Assembly: GCA_028583415.1 (NCBI GenBank)
Contig: CM053265.1
Location: 30,373,343 to 30,437,342 of the forward strand
DNA: 64,000 nucleotides
From: Protea cynaroides
Taxonomy: Eukaryota > Streptophyta > Magnoliopsida > Proteales > Proteaceae
Direction: 5' to 3'
In this document: positions 21,541 through 34,737 of the stretch, piece after piece
How the letters are laid out: each line of letters starts with the position of its first letter
Position numbering within the stretch: position 1 is the first letter of the stretch
The notes under the pieces: generated by a model
Seen by the model: only the letters and a program-made list of their open reading frames with translations
Databases searched by the model: none
Told to the model about the DNA's origin: nothing
Program-made: the position numbers and the translations under genes

Positions 21541-22915
21541 TCAAATTTTATAAGAAAGAAGGAAAGATTCAGCCCCTTGCCAAATCCAATCATAGTCATC
21601 TCTGAATTAAGGAAAGATTCGGCCCCTAGACAAATCCAATCATGGTGCTCAATGCACCCCTGAATTAAGGAAAGATTCAGCCCCTAGGCAAATCCAATCA
21701 TAGTTCTCAATGTGCCTTTGAATTAAGGAAAGATTCAGACCCTAGGCAAATCCAATCATAGTTCTCAATGTACCTCGAGATTAAGGAAAGATTCAGCCCC
21801 TAGGCAAATCCAATCATAGTTCTCGATTCACCTCAGAATTAAGGAAAGATTCAGCCCCTAGGCAAATCCAATCATTGCTCCCTATTCACCTTAGAATTAA
21901 GGAAAGATTCAGCCCCTAGGCAAATCCAATCATAGTTCCTGATTCATCTCTGAATTAAGGAATGATTCAGCCCCTAGGAAAATCCAATCATACTTCTCAA
22001 TTCATCTCATAATTAAGGAAAGATTTAGCCCCTAGGCAAATCCAATCATAGTTCTCGATTCATATCTGAATTAAGGAAAGATTCAGCCCCTAGGCAAATC
22101 CTATTAATGTTCCCTATTCACCTTTGAATTAAGGAATGATTCAGCCCCTAGGCAAATCCAATCAATTTTCCCTATTCACCTTTGAATTAAGGAAAGATTC
22201 AACCCCTAGGCAAATCCAATCATAGTTCTCGATTCATCTCTGAATTAAGGAAAGATTCAGCCCTTAGGAAAATCCAATCATTGTTCCCTATTCACCTTTG
22301 AATTAAGGAAAGATTCAGCCCCTAGGCAAATCCAATCATTGTTTCCTATTCACCTTTGAATTAAGGAAAGGTTCAGGCCCTAGGCAGGTCCATCATCATT
22401 TTGGTTCATCCAAAATTAAGGAAAGATTCAGCCCCTAGGCAGATTCAATTACATTCAGTTCATCTTAGTATCAAAGAAATATTCAGCCCCAGATTCAATC
22501 ACCATTTCTGGTTCATCTCAGAACTGAAGAAAGGTTCAGCCCCTAGGCAGGTTCAATCATCATTTTGGTTCATCCAGAATTAAGGAAAGATTCAGCCCCT
22601 AGGCAGATTCAATTACATCCAGTTCATCTCAGAATAAAAAAAAATTCAGCCCTTAGGCAGGTCCAACCACCATTTCTAGTTCATCTCAGAACTCAAGGAA
22701 AGATTCAGCTCCTAGGCAGGTCCAATCGTCATTTCGGTTCATCCTCTAGGCAGATTCAATCACATCCAGTTCATCTCAGAATCAAAGAAATATTCAGCCC
22801 CAAATTCAACCACCATTTATGGTTCATCTCAGAATTAAATAAGGGTTTAACCTTTAGGCAGGTTCAATCATCACTCCCAGATCATGCTAAAATGAAGAAG
22901 GCATTCGGCCCCTAG
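21540..22915. repeat. Tandem array, about 60-bp unit, some 22 copies
   Basis: The unit is GAATTAAGGAAAGATTCAGC then CCCTAGGCAAATCCAATCAT and a variable 15-20 bp tail. Units 5' to about 22360 have the CAAATCC form. Later ones have CAGGTCC or CAGATTC and lose parts. Open frames at 22401-22915 are the repeat itself. Confidence 0.92.
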
Positions 22916-23400
22916 GCTTTTTCACCCTTCACCTCCTGTTTAGGTTCTGATTCATGTCGGAACTAGGAAAAATTCCATTCATCTGAATTCAATTAGCCAC
23001 TAGGCTTATCCAACAATCAACTTTGGTTAGGGTTCCAATTCATGTCGAAACTAGGAAAAGTTCCATTCATCTGAATTTATTTAGCCCCTAGGCTTGTCCA
23101 ACCATCAACTTTGGTTCAGGTTCTAATTCATGTTGGAATTAAGAAGAGTCTCATTCATCTGAATTCATTTAGCCACTAGGCTTATCCAACCATCAACTGT
23201 GGTTCAAATTCTGATTCATGTTGGAACTAAGAAGAGTTCCATTCATTTGAATTTAATTAGCCCCTAGGCTTGTCTAACCGTCAACTCCAGTTCAGGTTCT
23301 AATTCATGTCGGAACTAAGAATGGTTCCATTCATATGAACTCAATGTGAGCATGAGTTACCTCTAGGCCTATTCAATCATTACCTTTGGTCCATGTTCCA
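22915..23400. repeat. Tandem array, about 88-bp unit, 5 copies
   Basis: Units contain TTCTGATTCATGTCGGAACT, TTCCATTCATCTGAATTC and TTAGCCACTAGGCTTATCC. The TTAGCCnCTAGGC core is shared with the preceding 60-bp array, so one unit probably gave rise to the other. Confidence 0.85.
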
Positions 23401-23539
23401 CTTCATAAAGGAATCAAAGAGAATTTCAGTCAATCCATCATCTCTAGCAATTAGAGTCCAATCCATGATTGTCATCCTTGGCCTCTATCAATCGGAGCCC
23501 AAGTCAAGCAATCCTTGCCTCTAACAACTAGAGCCCAGT

Positions 23540-24060
23540 CCACAAAATCAATCTTGATCTCTATCAATCAGAGACCAATTCAAAATCAATCTTGATCTCT
23601 ATCAATTAGAGACCAATTCAAAATCAATCTTGATCTCTATCAATCAGAGATCAATTCAAAATCAATCTTGATCTCTATCAATCAGAGACCAATTCAAAAT
23701 CAATCTTGATCTCTATCCATTAGAGACCAATTCAAAATCAATCTTGATCTCTATCAATCAGAGACCAATTCAAAATCAATCTTGATCTCTATCAATCAGA
23801 GACCAATTCAAAATCAATCTTGATCTCTATCAATCAGAGACCAATTCAAAATCAATCTTGATCTCTACCAATCAGAAACCAATTCAAAATCAATCTTGAT
23901 CTCTATCAATCAGAGATAAATTCAAAATCAATCTTGATCTCTATCAATCAGAGACCAATTCAAAGTCAACTCTATCTCTATCAATCAGAGACCAATTCAA
24001 AGTCAATCTTGTCTCTATCAATCGGAGACTGATTCAAAATCAATCTATGGTTCTATCAAT
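23540..24060. repeat. Tandem array, 38-bp unit, about 13 copies
   Basis: The unit contains TTGATCTCTATCAATCAGAG and ACCAATTCAAAATCAA. Copies are nearly identical in the middle and diverge at both edges. GATCTCTatcaatCAGAGACC is an imperfect palindrome. Its homogeneity suggests recent expansion. Confidence 0.92.
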
Positions 24061-24269
24061 TAGAGCCCGATCCATGTCTATCATAGCCCAGTGCTACAAG
24101 TTAGGATCACTCATCAAGAATGGCGAACGAGGAGGATTTCCCATTGCTTGTCAATAAAGATCAATTCTAGATTCTGGAGTCATCAGGAAATCATGAACCT
24201 TCAGCTATGATAGTGTTATACCATTGGCCAGGGAAATACTAGAATCCAAAGAGTTGCCCTCATATTTCT

Positions 24270-24900
24270 TATTATTCAAAGAGAGGAATGGAATTTTTCC
24301 AAGCAGTAGGGTAGACCAAAGATGAGATCCAATGTGCCTCAAGCAAGGATAAGAACCAAAATGGTCCAATGATGAAACCCTTAACCCATAAACTGGGGCA
24401 TGAACCAGATTGAACTTAGACCTAAATTGAGTGCAATCTGTTGAGGAAAGCCAATGACCCCCAAACTGGGGCATGAACCGGATTGACCTTAGGCCTGAAT
24501 TGGGTATGGTTCAATGAGGAAAGTCATGAGCCTAAGCTGGTCATAAACCAGATTGATTTTGGACCCAAATTGAATGCGGTCTAATGAGGAAAGTCATTAT
24601 GCCCTAAACTGGGGCATGAACCAAATTGACCTTAGATCCAAATTGAGAGTGGTGTAACAAAGAAATCCATTAAACCCCCCAAGCCAAGGTATAAATTAGT
24701 CCAATCTTGGATTTAATATGGTGTAGTGCAATGGCGATACCCCTTGCTCCATAAGCTGGGGCATAAGCTAGAATGATTTTGAACTCAACTAGAAGTGGTC
24801 CATTGATGAATCCATCAAACCCTAAACTGGGGCATGAACCAGAGTAACCTTGAGCTTAAAAAGCAATAGTCCGGTTTTGAATGGATCCCAAACTGAAAAA
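24270..24900. repeat. Degenerate tandem array, about 75-100-bp unit
   Basis: Six to eight units carry AACTGGGGCATGAACCAGATT, followed by a TGAnCTTAGrCCnnAATTG phrase and CAATGAGGAAAGTCAT. They are strongly diverged at the right end. Confidence 0.75.
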
Positions 24901-27900
24901 AAAGATGGAAAAGGTAGGTATCTTGCACCTATTGATAGAGGGGCATGATGAGTCCTGCTATTAGAGATCTGAAGGAAGACTTATTCCCGCAACGACTGAA
25001 GGTAGTCGTCGAAGGCGTTATGCCCAACTGGAGTCGCTTGGACGAACTAGTTGTTTCAACTTTCTATTATCGGTATTTGATAGGTCATCCATGTCTGGGT
25101 CCAAGATCAATATGCTTGTTGACAAGTCTAGTCCAATTTGCCGTGCAAGTAAAAGAAAATCACCCCGTTTGGGATTTCAAACTCTGTGCCTTGTCTCTTC
25201 CATACATTTCCTCCCAGTTTCATACATCCTCCTATTCTACGTGCGCAGTCAATTCTGACTCTGAAGATGATTGAAATGATGAGCCATCTCCTGAACTTCT
25301 ATGCCACCCGGCCTCTTGAGAAAGAAAGGTCCAACCCGTTTGGGAAAGATTTAAATGATCAATCGGGAGACACAAGAGTAGTCTCAAGAAACATGTATTG
25401 GAGAAGCTGCCATTTGTTCTATCTGTGAAAAGATTCCAAGGAAACATAATAACAGATCATATCAACAGGTCAACCAATCAGTACAAATGAGTGGAGGACA
25501 GATGTGCCACCAAAAAGATGGAAATACCAAAGTTCTTACAAAGCACATCATCTGCAAGCAAGAGATATATGATGAATGATCAATCTCAAAATCAACGAAT
25601 AAGGTCATTGGGATACCCAAAAAAAAAATTCAAGCCTATGTTTTATCTACATAAAAAATGGGAGGTAGTCACATCAGACAGAAGGTGATGAGTAACTTCT
25701 AGAGGACAACATACGGATTCACCGTTCAGATAAAATCAGATATTATATGAGCAGTCATAAATGCTCATAAAGTTTACAGAAGATCAGAGTGCTAGTTGGG
25801 GCAAAGACGTTCTATCTGATTGGAAATGTTTGGAAAAAGAAGATTCAAATCCAATATTGAAAGTTAGGATTCAATTTTGTGATCAAGCGAAGCACTGCAT
25901 TATGTGGCCTTCACATCCAAAAAAAAAAAAAAAGAGAAAAAGAAAAAAAGAAAAAAAAAGAAAAAAAAAAGAGAAGAAAAGAAAATAGCAAGATGTTGAA
26001 TGGCATTGGAGCTCGACAGTAAGCCAATTGTCCCTCTCACTTCAAGAAGATGGTGGTTCCAACTAAATCCTGAAAGCAAGTGCGATTGTTCTTCGAGATT
26101 CACAACATGTTGGACCGGACTTTTGATTTTGGCCAATTACATCCTGCCTTTACAGGAGACGATCTCATCACCTCTTCATCATCAGAGAAAGATTTCTCAT
26201 CGGCATTAGACTCTCTCTCCCGTCTATCAATCTGACGGCCTTCCAAGGAGTCTCTATCACAAGCCCTTCTTTTGATTATCAATTTTTATGGCATTGTATC
26301 TCATGATCATGTCTCATCTTATGTACAAATTCATAAATCTGGCTGGAACTCTCATCTGTCGTTCATTACATCCGACGGCTTCCCAAGGTTCCTATAAGCC
26401 CTTCATTTCTCAAGCCAATAAAATGGGATCTTCTCGGTAAGATAAACCCATTCTACATAAACAACCAAACACTCTCCCAATGGTAGACCCATGTGGACAG
26501 TTTCACATCACTCCTCTTGGACCTTCAACATCAATACTTGTCAACAAACCTAAAGGTTTCAGGCCCAGATATGATCGTGACTGATTCAGAATCTCGATAT
26601 AGCTTGTTGGGACACGTGTTCCATCTGAACATCTCCAAGAAAGGAAAACATAATTTGACACCATTTTCAATTTTGGTGTGGGACTGCATTTCCCTAAGAT
26701 CGCTTTTAGTGATGATTCAAATAGTTGCCCGCCTATCAATACGTGTAGGTGTCAACTTGAACAGTGGGGCAAGGCTATCCATTTGTCATGAAAGCCATGC
26801 CGTTCAGATTTCCCCTAAGGGTTTCAGACCATTGGATAGGACCATAATTTTGGCAATATCCTCACCATATCAGGACTCTTTATTCAACCCAAGATGGGGT
26901 TTGCAAAAAGAAGAAAATGAAAAAAATAATGGGAAGAAAAGAAACCTCAGCAGGGAAAGGCAACCCGAGAAACCTCAATGGGCAACCCATAATACCTCAG
27001 TGGGGATAGGAAACCTGATGCAGCCCTAAAGCATTGCCCTCATTGGCCCTTCATAGAAAAATTCAGTGGTTCATATAGACAAGTGTCATACCAGTCTACC
27101 CTCCATAAGGAAATGAACCCCTCTTGCTCTCCAGTGAATCATACTCGGAGGAGTTGAACAAACCATCATCTGTTGGGCTCCATAGCATTGCCTTTCAACA
27201 AAATTCTATCTTCAAATCCTATTGGTCATGTTAGGGAGAGAGAAAATTCTCATGGCCTGGTTACGGATGTAGCCAAATTCATTCAAATCATCAGTTCCTT
27301 TATTTTTTAAAATTCAAGAAGGGTTTGTCAAAGAAGTCACTTTCTGCAATCAATCTATCAATCTTTCCTTGACCTTGGAAGCATGGTCAAATTCTGGATG
27401 CAATCTAGATTCAACCTAGTTCTAACTCTGTTAGATTGCCTATTTCCTTCTATCTTGCCCTAGCACACTACAGTAGTGGTCTGTCACAATATGCAGACAC
27501 TGGGGCATAGATATACCCTATGTAGAGGAATTGAACTTGATCATGAGCATTACATCTAGGATCCATTGTCTAGTCTGAAGTCACTGACTTTCCTAGTCAA
27601 TAGAAGTAGGTCCGTCCAAGTTGGTTTTTACCAATTTCTCAGTTCTCCTAATCCTGTTGATGAAGAAGATCCAACGTGATCACTCACCTGTTAGGAGTTG
27701 GTCACCAAATTCTCTGAAGGAACACTTCAAATCCTTTGCTCCTCATGCCTACTTTGGGCCCATGATTCATTAATCTTTCAAAATTGGCACAACAATATTG
27801 CAAACCCTGAGCTTTTCATGAGCCTAGATCAAGGGCTAAACCCATGTCACATTTCATCGCCGCTTGGCTGTTCTACCAATTTAGTCTACCATAGTGCACA

Positions 27901-28520
27901 GTCAAAGAACTTAGTTGACTAGATACCCCTTGACAGTTTAACACCAAGGTCAATCAATAAAATCACTTTGGTTAGAGACTGTCAAGCTCCCCTCATTCTT
28001 GTCTAAAACCCTCGCTAGAGTTTCTTTCAATCCAAAATCCAACAACACCAATGTTGGCTGAAGAAAATCATCACCTTTAAATTACATGGAACCCTTCAAA
28101 GGGAATAACCAAGTCATCCCTACCGTGTTGAAATTGAGTCAAACTTTCAGTACTAGGTCATAAATGGAAAATTTCAAATCTAGGTATCATGCCAGCGAAG
28201 TCCATGACACCACTTCCATTGATGTCATGTTTTGTGCCTTTACCAATAAAGCAGGAGAACAAAAAAAAACTTAAAAAACTGCCAAGGAATTCACCATCAT
28301 TTCAAATATGTCCAGCACTCTATAGGTTTAAAGTCAAGAGACTTCCAAGATGGGTCAGATTTCAACCCTAAAGGTTCAAAGTTAACAAAGCCTTCCGGTA
28401 TGGGTCACTTTCAAGCATCCTAAAGGTTCATAGCCATAGAGCTTGCAAGAAGAATATTCTTATTTTCAATCCCGAAGGTCCAAAGCTGGTAGGAACTGCC
28501 AAGATGAGTCATTCAATATC
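24900..28520 (+). other. Family B internal region without recognisable genes
   Basis: This should hold gag-pol in an autonomous element. I find no zinc knuckle, DTG/DSG protease motif, YxDD, RNase H or integrase signature on either strand. The short frames (for example 24945-25274 and 26493-27029) have no motif I know. A 67-bp A/G run lies at 25918-25986, and a CTTCCAAGGAGTCTC...CAAGCCCTTC phrase occurs twice near 26240 and 26385. A tract near 26940-27025 (ACCTCAGyrGGGrAAGGmAAC) is a short local repeat. Confidence 0.55.
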
Positions 28521-28680
28521 ACCCTAAAAGTGACCTTCTGAGTTCTTTCTCATTTCAGAATCAATAGCAAATTCCTCACCCTATAAGTGACCTTCTGAGT
28601 TCTTGCTCATTTCAGAATCAATAGCAAATTCCTCACCCTAAAAGTGACCTTCTGAGTTCTTACTCATTTCAGAATCAAAT
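28515..28680. repeat. 57-bp tandem repeat x 3
   Basis: Units of GTGACCTTCTGAGTTCTTrC, then CATTTCAGAATCAATAGCAA and TTCCTCACCCTAwAA. The last copy is truncated into the next array. Confidence 0.88.
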
Positions 28681-29040
28681 GTGGAGCCCTAGCTCATCCA
28701 AAGTTTTCAAATCAATTTCAGTCTATAAATGAATCAAATGTAGATCCCTAGCTCATCCAAAGATCAAATCAATCTCAGATTATTAGTGAATCAAATGCAG
28801 AGCCCTAGCTCATCCAAATTTCAAATCAATCTCAGTCTATATATAAATCAAATGTAGAGCCCTAGCTCATCCAAAGATCAAATCAATCTCAGATTATTAG
28901 TGAATCAAATGTAGAGCCCTAGCTCATTCAAAGATCAAGTCAATCTCTGCCTATAAGTGAATGCAGAGCCCTAGCTCATTCTAAGATCAATTCAATCTCA
29001 GCCTATAAGTGAATCAAATGCAGAGCCCTAGCTTATTCAG
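28680..29040. repeat. About 57-bp tandem repeat x 6-7
   Basis: Units of TGAATCAAATGyAGAGCCCT then AGCTCATyCAAAGATCAA and TCAATCTCAGnCTATwAG. The array grades into diverged sequence at 29040-29300. Confidence 0.88.
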
Positions 29041-29516
29041 AAAAAACAACCTCAGAATCTCAATCAAAAGAGCCTCAGTTCAATCAAAGAGAAGACATCA
29101 AGTCTTCCATCCAGACAAATCAAATCTGAGCTCAAGCTCATGCAATCAGCCTTGTATTCACAGCCTAGCTTCGTACAAGAAGAGGTTTATCAGCCTACAA
29201 ATGGATCAAGCCGGGTCTAAGCCCGCACATACCTTGCATCATGAGTTCCATCTCAGGAAGAAGAGGTTCCCAGCCTACAAATGAGCCTTGTATTTACAGC
29301 CTAGCTTCATACAAGAAGGGCACTTACCAATCTTCCAAGAAGAGCAAACCTTCTTGCCAGTCGAACTATGTTCTGGGCTTGATTTCTAGGACACCCTTAG
29401 AATACGTAGGCAGTTTAGGAAGAATTACCCTAAGTGCAGCCCAATAAACAATATCACTCATACCCCAAAAATATGGTTCTTTTATCTTTAGCCTTCAACT
29501 GATAACAATCTCGGCT
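29040..29516 (+). other. 3' end of family B internal region
   Basis: A decayed duplication is seen: GCCTTGTATTCACAGCCTAG at about 29150 and again near 29285 with CTTCRTACAAGAAG. A GGACACCCTTAGAATACGTAGGCAG phrase stands near 29390. No coding signal. Confidence 0.5.
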
Positions 29517-29529
29517 AAAGAGGGGCATC
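29517..29529 (+). other. Family B polypurine tract
   Basis: AAAGAGGGGCATC directly precedes the LTR start TGTAAGCACCCC, as expected for a 3' LTR primer. Confidence 0.75.
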
Positions 29530-30224
29530 TGTAAGCACCCCATTTTTGCCACTCTCGGCGTAAGTGAACCAATATTGCAGGTTTCTGACCTTTAACCCAA
29601 AGATTTTGTGATTCTCCACTGATCCCCACAGCAGACTCATGGGCTATTATCTGCATAGATGCATAGGTCATAGAATTATCTTCGAAACGAGACCAGAATT
29701 GCTCAATTCTGATATCAAATGAGGAAGATACGACCATTTTAGTCGGATGATAAATATAGGGGAGGTTTCTGAAATTATTATAAATAATAATCCCAGGGGC
29801 TTTCATGCAAATTATCCTAAGTCGGATTGTTTGAATTTCAAATCATCATATCTTGATCATCCGACATCGGATTCAGATGATTCCAAGACCATTATTCTTC
29901 ATTCATGATGTTCTACAAAGTGGACGTAAGAAATCCCGGGTAGAAGTCACCAGTGAGTCCCATGCAAGCTTGCATGCAAAATTATCATTAGAACATCAAA
30001 GCTTCATATCTTTTCCGTTCTACATCGGATTTAGATGATTCTGAGACCATTATTCTTCATTCATGATGTTCTACAAAGTGGACGTTTTAGGTCAAGGGTA
30101 GCTTAGGAAGATCCCTACCCCTTCAACTCATCTCCTTTAGGATACAGAGAACTAGATAGGTGTGATGCGAATCCAACCATAGAGCATTTAGGATCAACAC
30201 CATGATCTTGAAAAAAACATGAAT

Positions 30225-30565
30225 GAATGAATCCGCATTCCGAACTACGCGGATCCTGATTCTTAGGACAGCATCCTAAGATACATAGGCAGTTTGGTGA
30301 GATTTTCAAACACGGTTCTACACCATGATCTTGAATGACTATACACATGAATGAATTGAATCCACATTCCCAACTACATGGATCTTGATTCTTAGGGCAG
30401 CATCCTAAGATACGTAGGCAGTTTGGTGAGATTTCCAAATATGGTTCCACACCCTGATCATAAAAGAAAACATGAATGAATTGAATCCGCATTCTGAACT
30501 ATGCAAATCCTGATTCTTAGGGCAGCACCCTAAGATACGTAGGTAGTTTGGAGAGATTCCCAAAC
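30225..30565. repeat. About 127-bp tandem repeat x 3
   Basis: Units carry GAACTAYGCGGATCCTGATT, CAGCATCCTAAGATACGTAGG and GTTTGGTGAGATTYYCAAA. They are the counterparts of the higher-order array at 19080-19860. Minus-strand open frames here are repeat translations. Confidence 0.85.
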
Positions 30566-30589
30566 ACGGTTCCATAACTTCTATTCTAA

Positions 30590-30965
30590 GTCGTACTTGT
30601 GGTTCTCTCAGACTGTATGCATCGTATCTGTATCTGTAGTTTATTAGAGCTGTACATCCTTTAGGTTCACTCAAATCTGTACCTGTGGTTCACTAAAACT
30701 GTACATCCTTTAGGTTCACTTGAATATATACCTATGGTTTACTAGTGTTCATACACCATTTTGGTTCACTCGAATCTGTACCTGTGGTTCACTAGAATTG
30801 CACACCCCTTAGGTTCACTCGAATCTGAACCACATCACTCGAATCTGTACCTATGGTTTACTAGAATTGTACATCCTTAAGTTCACTTGAATCTGTAACT
30901 GTGGTTCACTCGGATTGTACACCCTTAGGTTCCAAATCGTACCTTTGATCCACTTGGGTTGTACG
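30590..30965. repeat. About 48-bp tandem repeat x 7-8
   Basis: Units carry ATCTGTACCTGTGGTTCACT, then AGAATTGTACATCCTTTAGG and TTCACTCGA. The copies are diverged. Confidence 0.8.
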
Positions 30966-31801
30966 TAATTTAGCCTTCTTTAGTCTTCTTTATGATATCC
31001 ATATCTATTTATCCCCAACCCATCAAATAACGAACTATGTTGTACCTGATTTTTAGGACCTCTGAAATATGTAGGCAACTTGGAGGACCTCTCCAAGAAT
31101 GGTACCACATCTTAGAATCCTTAGGTCCTACATATCCATATCCATATTCATATTCACTTCAGTCCACATTAGGTTATCTCTAGATTCAATCTCAATCATC
31201 ATTAAGCATAAACTTCAACTTGAACAATTGAATCTAATAAAGCTTAACCATAAATCATATCCATAAACATTAATCACATTCTGTACGAACTATGTTATGG
31301 ACTTGATTTCCATGATTGGGATACGTAGGCAATTTGAGATGTCTTGAAAATTTCAGATTCAGTCCATCACTGAACCGTCATTGGTTCGGTTTACTGTACA
31401 TTATTTTTGTTTGTTTATTTATTTTCATAACATGTTTGGCTAAACCTAGGTTAGAAGAACTTATCAACTTGGCATAGGGTCCCCTATGAGTCTTAGTCAT
31501 CATCCATTGACCATGAACAGTCAGAACAATAGAGTTCAACAAAAGTAAAATCATATTGGAGGCTGATTTTTGGATCGAGCAGCTTTAGGCGCCTAACACC
31601 TTCCCAAACTGTACCTTGAAGGCTTACCCGTTCTCTGATAGACCAAGGCCAATATATTGGGTCCAATGAGTCAATAGAATTTTTTTCTTATGATGAGACT
31701 ACATTTTTAGAGGTCCTAAACCTTAATCTAGGTGGCGACTCCAAATCATTTTTTCCATTCATCAGAGATAGGTGGAAGAGAGACGAACCTTTTTCCTCAC
31801 A

Positions 31802-32338
31802 AAGAGCAAGACAAAGAGAGAGATAGAGAAGTAGAAAGAAAGATAGAGAGAAAAATAAAGAGAGAATGAGAGAGAGAGTGAGAGAAGTAGAAAAAGAGAG
31901 AGAAAGAGAGAAAAGTAAAAAGAGAGAGAAAGAGAGAAAAGTAAAAAGAGAGAGTAGAATGAGTGAGAGAGAGCGAGAGAGAGAAGTAAAAAGAGAGTGA
32001 AAAGTAGTAAGAGAGAGAAAGAGGGAGGGAGATAATAAGAGAGAGTAAGAAGTAGAAAGATAGAGAGAGAAGTAAAAGGAGTGAGAGAGAGAGGGATAGA
32101 GAGAGAAAAGTAAAAAGAGAAAAGAGAGAGAGAGAAAGAGAGAAAAAGTCAAAATAGAGAGAGAGAGAGAGAAAGAGAGAGAAAAAGAGAGAAGTAGAGA
32201 GAGAAAGTGGGAGAGGGAGAGAAGTAGAAAAAGAAAGTGGGAAAGAGAGTAGTAGAATGAGAGAGAGAGAGAGAGAGAGAGAGAGTAAAAAGAGAGAGTG
32301 AGAGAAGGAGAGAGAGAAGTAAAAAGAGAGTGACTAGT

Positions 32339-32374
<36 letters not shown>

Positions 32375-34452
32375 TAAGAAGTAGAAAGAGAGAGAGAGGG
32401 AAACAGAGAGAGAGAGAACTAGAAAGAGAGAAAGAGAGAAGTAAAAGAGGGAAAGAGAGAAGAATATTAAAGAGAGAGAAAGAGTGAGAGTGAGAAATGG
32501 AGAGTGAGAAAGAGAACGAGAGAGAGAAGTAGAGAGAGATAGAGAAAGAGAGAGAATTAAAAATAAAGAGAGAAGTAAGGAGAGTGAGAGAGAGAGAGGA
32601 AGAAAGAGAGAGAGAGAGGGTGAGAGATAGAGTAGAAAGAAAGAGAGAGATTGAGAGAAGTAGAAAGAGAGAGACAAAAGTGGAAAGAGAAAAATAAAAA
32701 GAGAGGAAGAGAAGTAAAAAGAGAGAGAGAGAAAAGTAGAGAGAGAAAAAAGTAGAGAGAGGAAAATGTAGAGAGAGAAAGAGAAAGAAATAGAAAATGA
32801 GATAGAGAGAGAAGTAGAAAGAGTGTGAGAGAAATAAAGAGAAAGAGAGGGAGAGAGAGAGAAAAATAAAGAGAGATAGAGGGAGAGAAAGAGAGAGAAA
32901 TAAAGAGAAAGAGAAAAAAAAGAGAGAGGTAGAGACAGAGGAAAGTAGAAAGAGAGAGAGGGGGAGAGAGAGAGAGAGAAAGGAGAGAGATAAAATTAGA
33001 AAGAGAAGAGAAAGAGAGAGAAAGAAAGAAAGAGAGGGAGAAGTAGAAAGTGAGAGAGAGAGAGAGAGAGAGAAGTGGAAAAAAAGAGATAAAAAGAAAG
33101 AGAGAGTGAAAGAGAGGAGTATAGATAGAGAGACAAAAGTATAGAAAATGGGGAAAGTAGAGAGAGAGAGAGAGAAATTAGAAAGAGGAAGAGAGAGCGA
33201 GAACTGAGAGAGAGAGAGAGTGTGTGTGAGAGAAAGAGAGACAGTGAGAGAGAGACAGAGAGGGAGAGCGAGAGGGATAGGGAAAGAGAAAAAAAGAGAG
33301 TGAGGGAAAGAGAGAGAGAGAGAAGTGGAAAGAGAGGGAGAGAGTGAGAAGTAAAATGAGGGAGAGAGGGAGAGTGAGAAAGAACAGAGAAGTAGAAAGT
33401 AAAAGAGAGAGAAGTAAAAATAGAGAGAGAAATAAAGAGCAAGAGAGAGAAGTAAAAAGAAAGAGAAAGCGATAAGATGAGAGAGAGAAGTAGAAAGAAA
33501 GAGAGAGATTGAAAAGTAGAAAGAGGGCGAGTGATTGAAGTAGAGAGAGAAAAGTAAAAAGAGAGAGAAAGTGGGAGAGAGAGAAGTAGAAAGAGAGAGA
33601 GAAGTAGAAACAGAGAGAAAGAGAGAAAGGGAGAGAGAAGTAGAGAGAGAAAGAGAGGGAAGTAAAGTAAGAGAAGTGGAAAAAGAGAGATAAAGAGAGA
33701 GAGTGACTGATAGAGAGAGATGGAGAGAAAGAGGAGTTGATAAAGATAGATAAAAGTAGAAAAAGTAGGAGAAGTAGAAAAAGATAGAGATTGAGAGTAA
33801 GGGAGAAGTACCGAAAGAGAGAGATAGAGAGAGAGTAAAAGAGAGAGAGAAAAGTAGAAAGATAAAGAGAGGGAGAGAAGTAGAGAGAGTGAGAAAGAGA
33901 GTGAGAAGTAAAAAGAGAGAGAAGGAGAGAGAGAGAGAGAGCGAGAAGTAAAAAGAGAGAAGAAAGGTAGAGAGAGACAGTGAGAGAAAGAGTCAGAGGG
34001 AGGAAGGGAGAGAGTGGGATAGAAGTAAAAAGACAAAGAGAGAGTAAGAGAGAGAAGGAGAGAGAAAGAAGAGAGAGGAAAAGGCACAAGCAAAAACGTA
34101 TAGAAACCAGAGAAAAGGAAGGGGCGGTCACACACACGTCAGAAAGGGAGAGGGGGCAGGAACAAGATGGGAAACAGAGAGCCGCTGTGAGAAGGTATTA
34201 AGTGGAGAAAAGAAAAAGTGTAGAAAGAGAGAGAGGGAGCGAAAGAGAGAGAGAAAGAGAGAGAAGTAGAACGAGTGAGTAGTAGTGAAAGAGAGAGAGA
34301 AAAAAAAAGAGAGTGAGAAGTAGAAAAAAGAGAGAGAGATGGAGGGAAAGAGAGAGATGGCAAAGAAAAGTGTGAGAGATAGAGTGAGATAGAGAGTGTG
34401 AGGTGAAGGGGTAGAAAGAGATAGGGGGGGGGAAAGGGGGGAGAAAAAAAAG

Positions 34453-34548
<96 letters not shown>

Positions 34549-34552
34549 AAAG

Positions 34553-34591
<39 letters not shown>

Positions 34592-34668
34592 AAAGAAAAG
34601 GAGAGAAAAAGAGAAAGGAAGAAAAAGGAGAGAGAAGGAAAGAGATAGAAAAGGGAAAAAAGGGAAAG

Positions 34669-34737
<69 letters not shown>

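Larger units (their letters stand above)
14457..31801 (+). mobile_element. Family B element, non-autonomous (LARD), Ogre/Tat-like
   Basis: A 5' LTR (14457-20315) begins TGTGAAAACACCCC. A primer site TGGCGACTCCACTGGGGA follows at 20317-20334. The internal region (20316-29529) has no gag, protease, RT or integrase similarity that I can see. A polypurine tract AAGAGGGGCATC stands at 29517-29529. A 3' LTR begins TGTAAGCACCCC at 29530, with a large internal deletion, and ends CCTCACA at 31801. The very long LTR, this primer site and the GATACGTAGGC motifs resemble the Ogre/Tat lineage. With no proteins it fits the large retrotransposon derivative class and would depend on a helper element. Confidence 0.75.
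29530..31801 (+). repeat. Family B 3' LTR, internally deleted
   Basis: 29530-30085 matches the first 550 bp of the 5' LTR closely, including the start of the 155-bp repeats. The match breaks at GTGGACGT|TTTAGG, and the remainder corresponds to the last part of the LTR (GATACGTAGGC arrays, then CTCTGATRGACCA and AATCTAGGTGGCGACT). It ends CCTCACA at 31801. About 3.6 kb is missing relative to the 5' LTR. Confidence 0.75.

Noticed and set aside
22401..22915. Frames with repeated SAPRQIQ phrases
   Set aside because: They are translations of the 60-bp tandem array and change frame with its indels.
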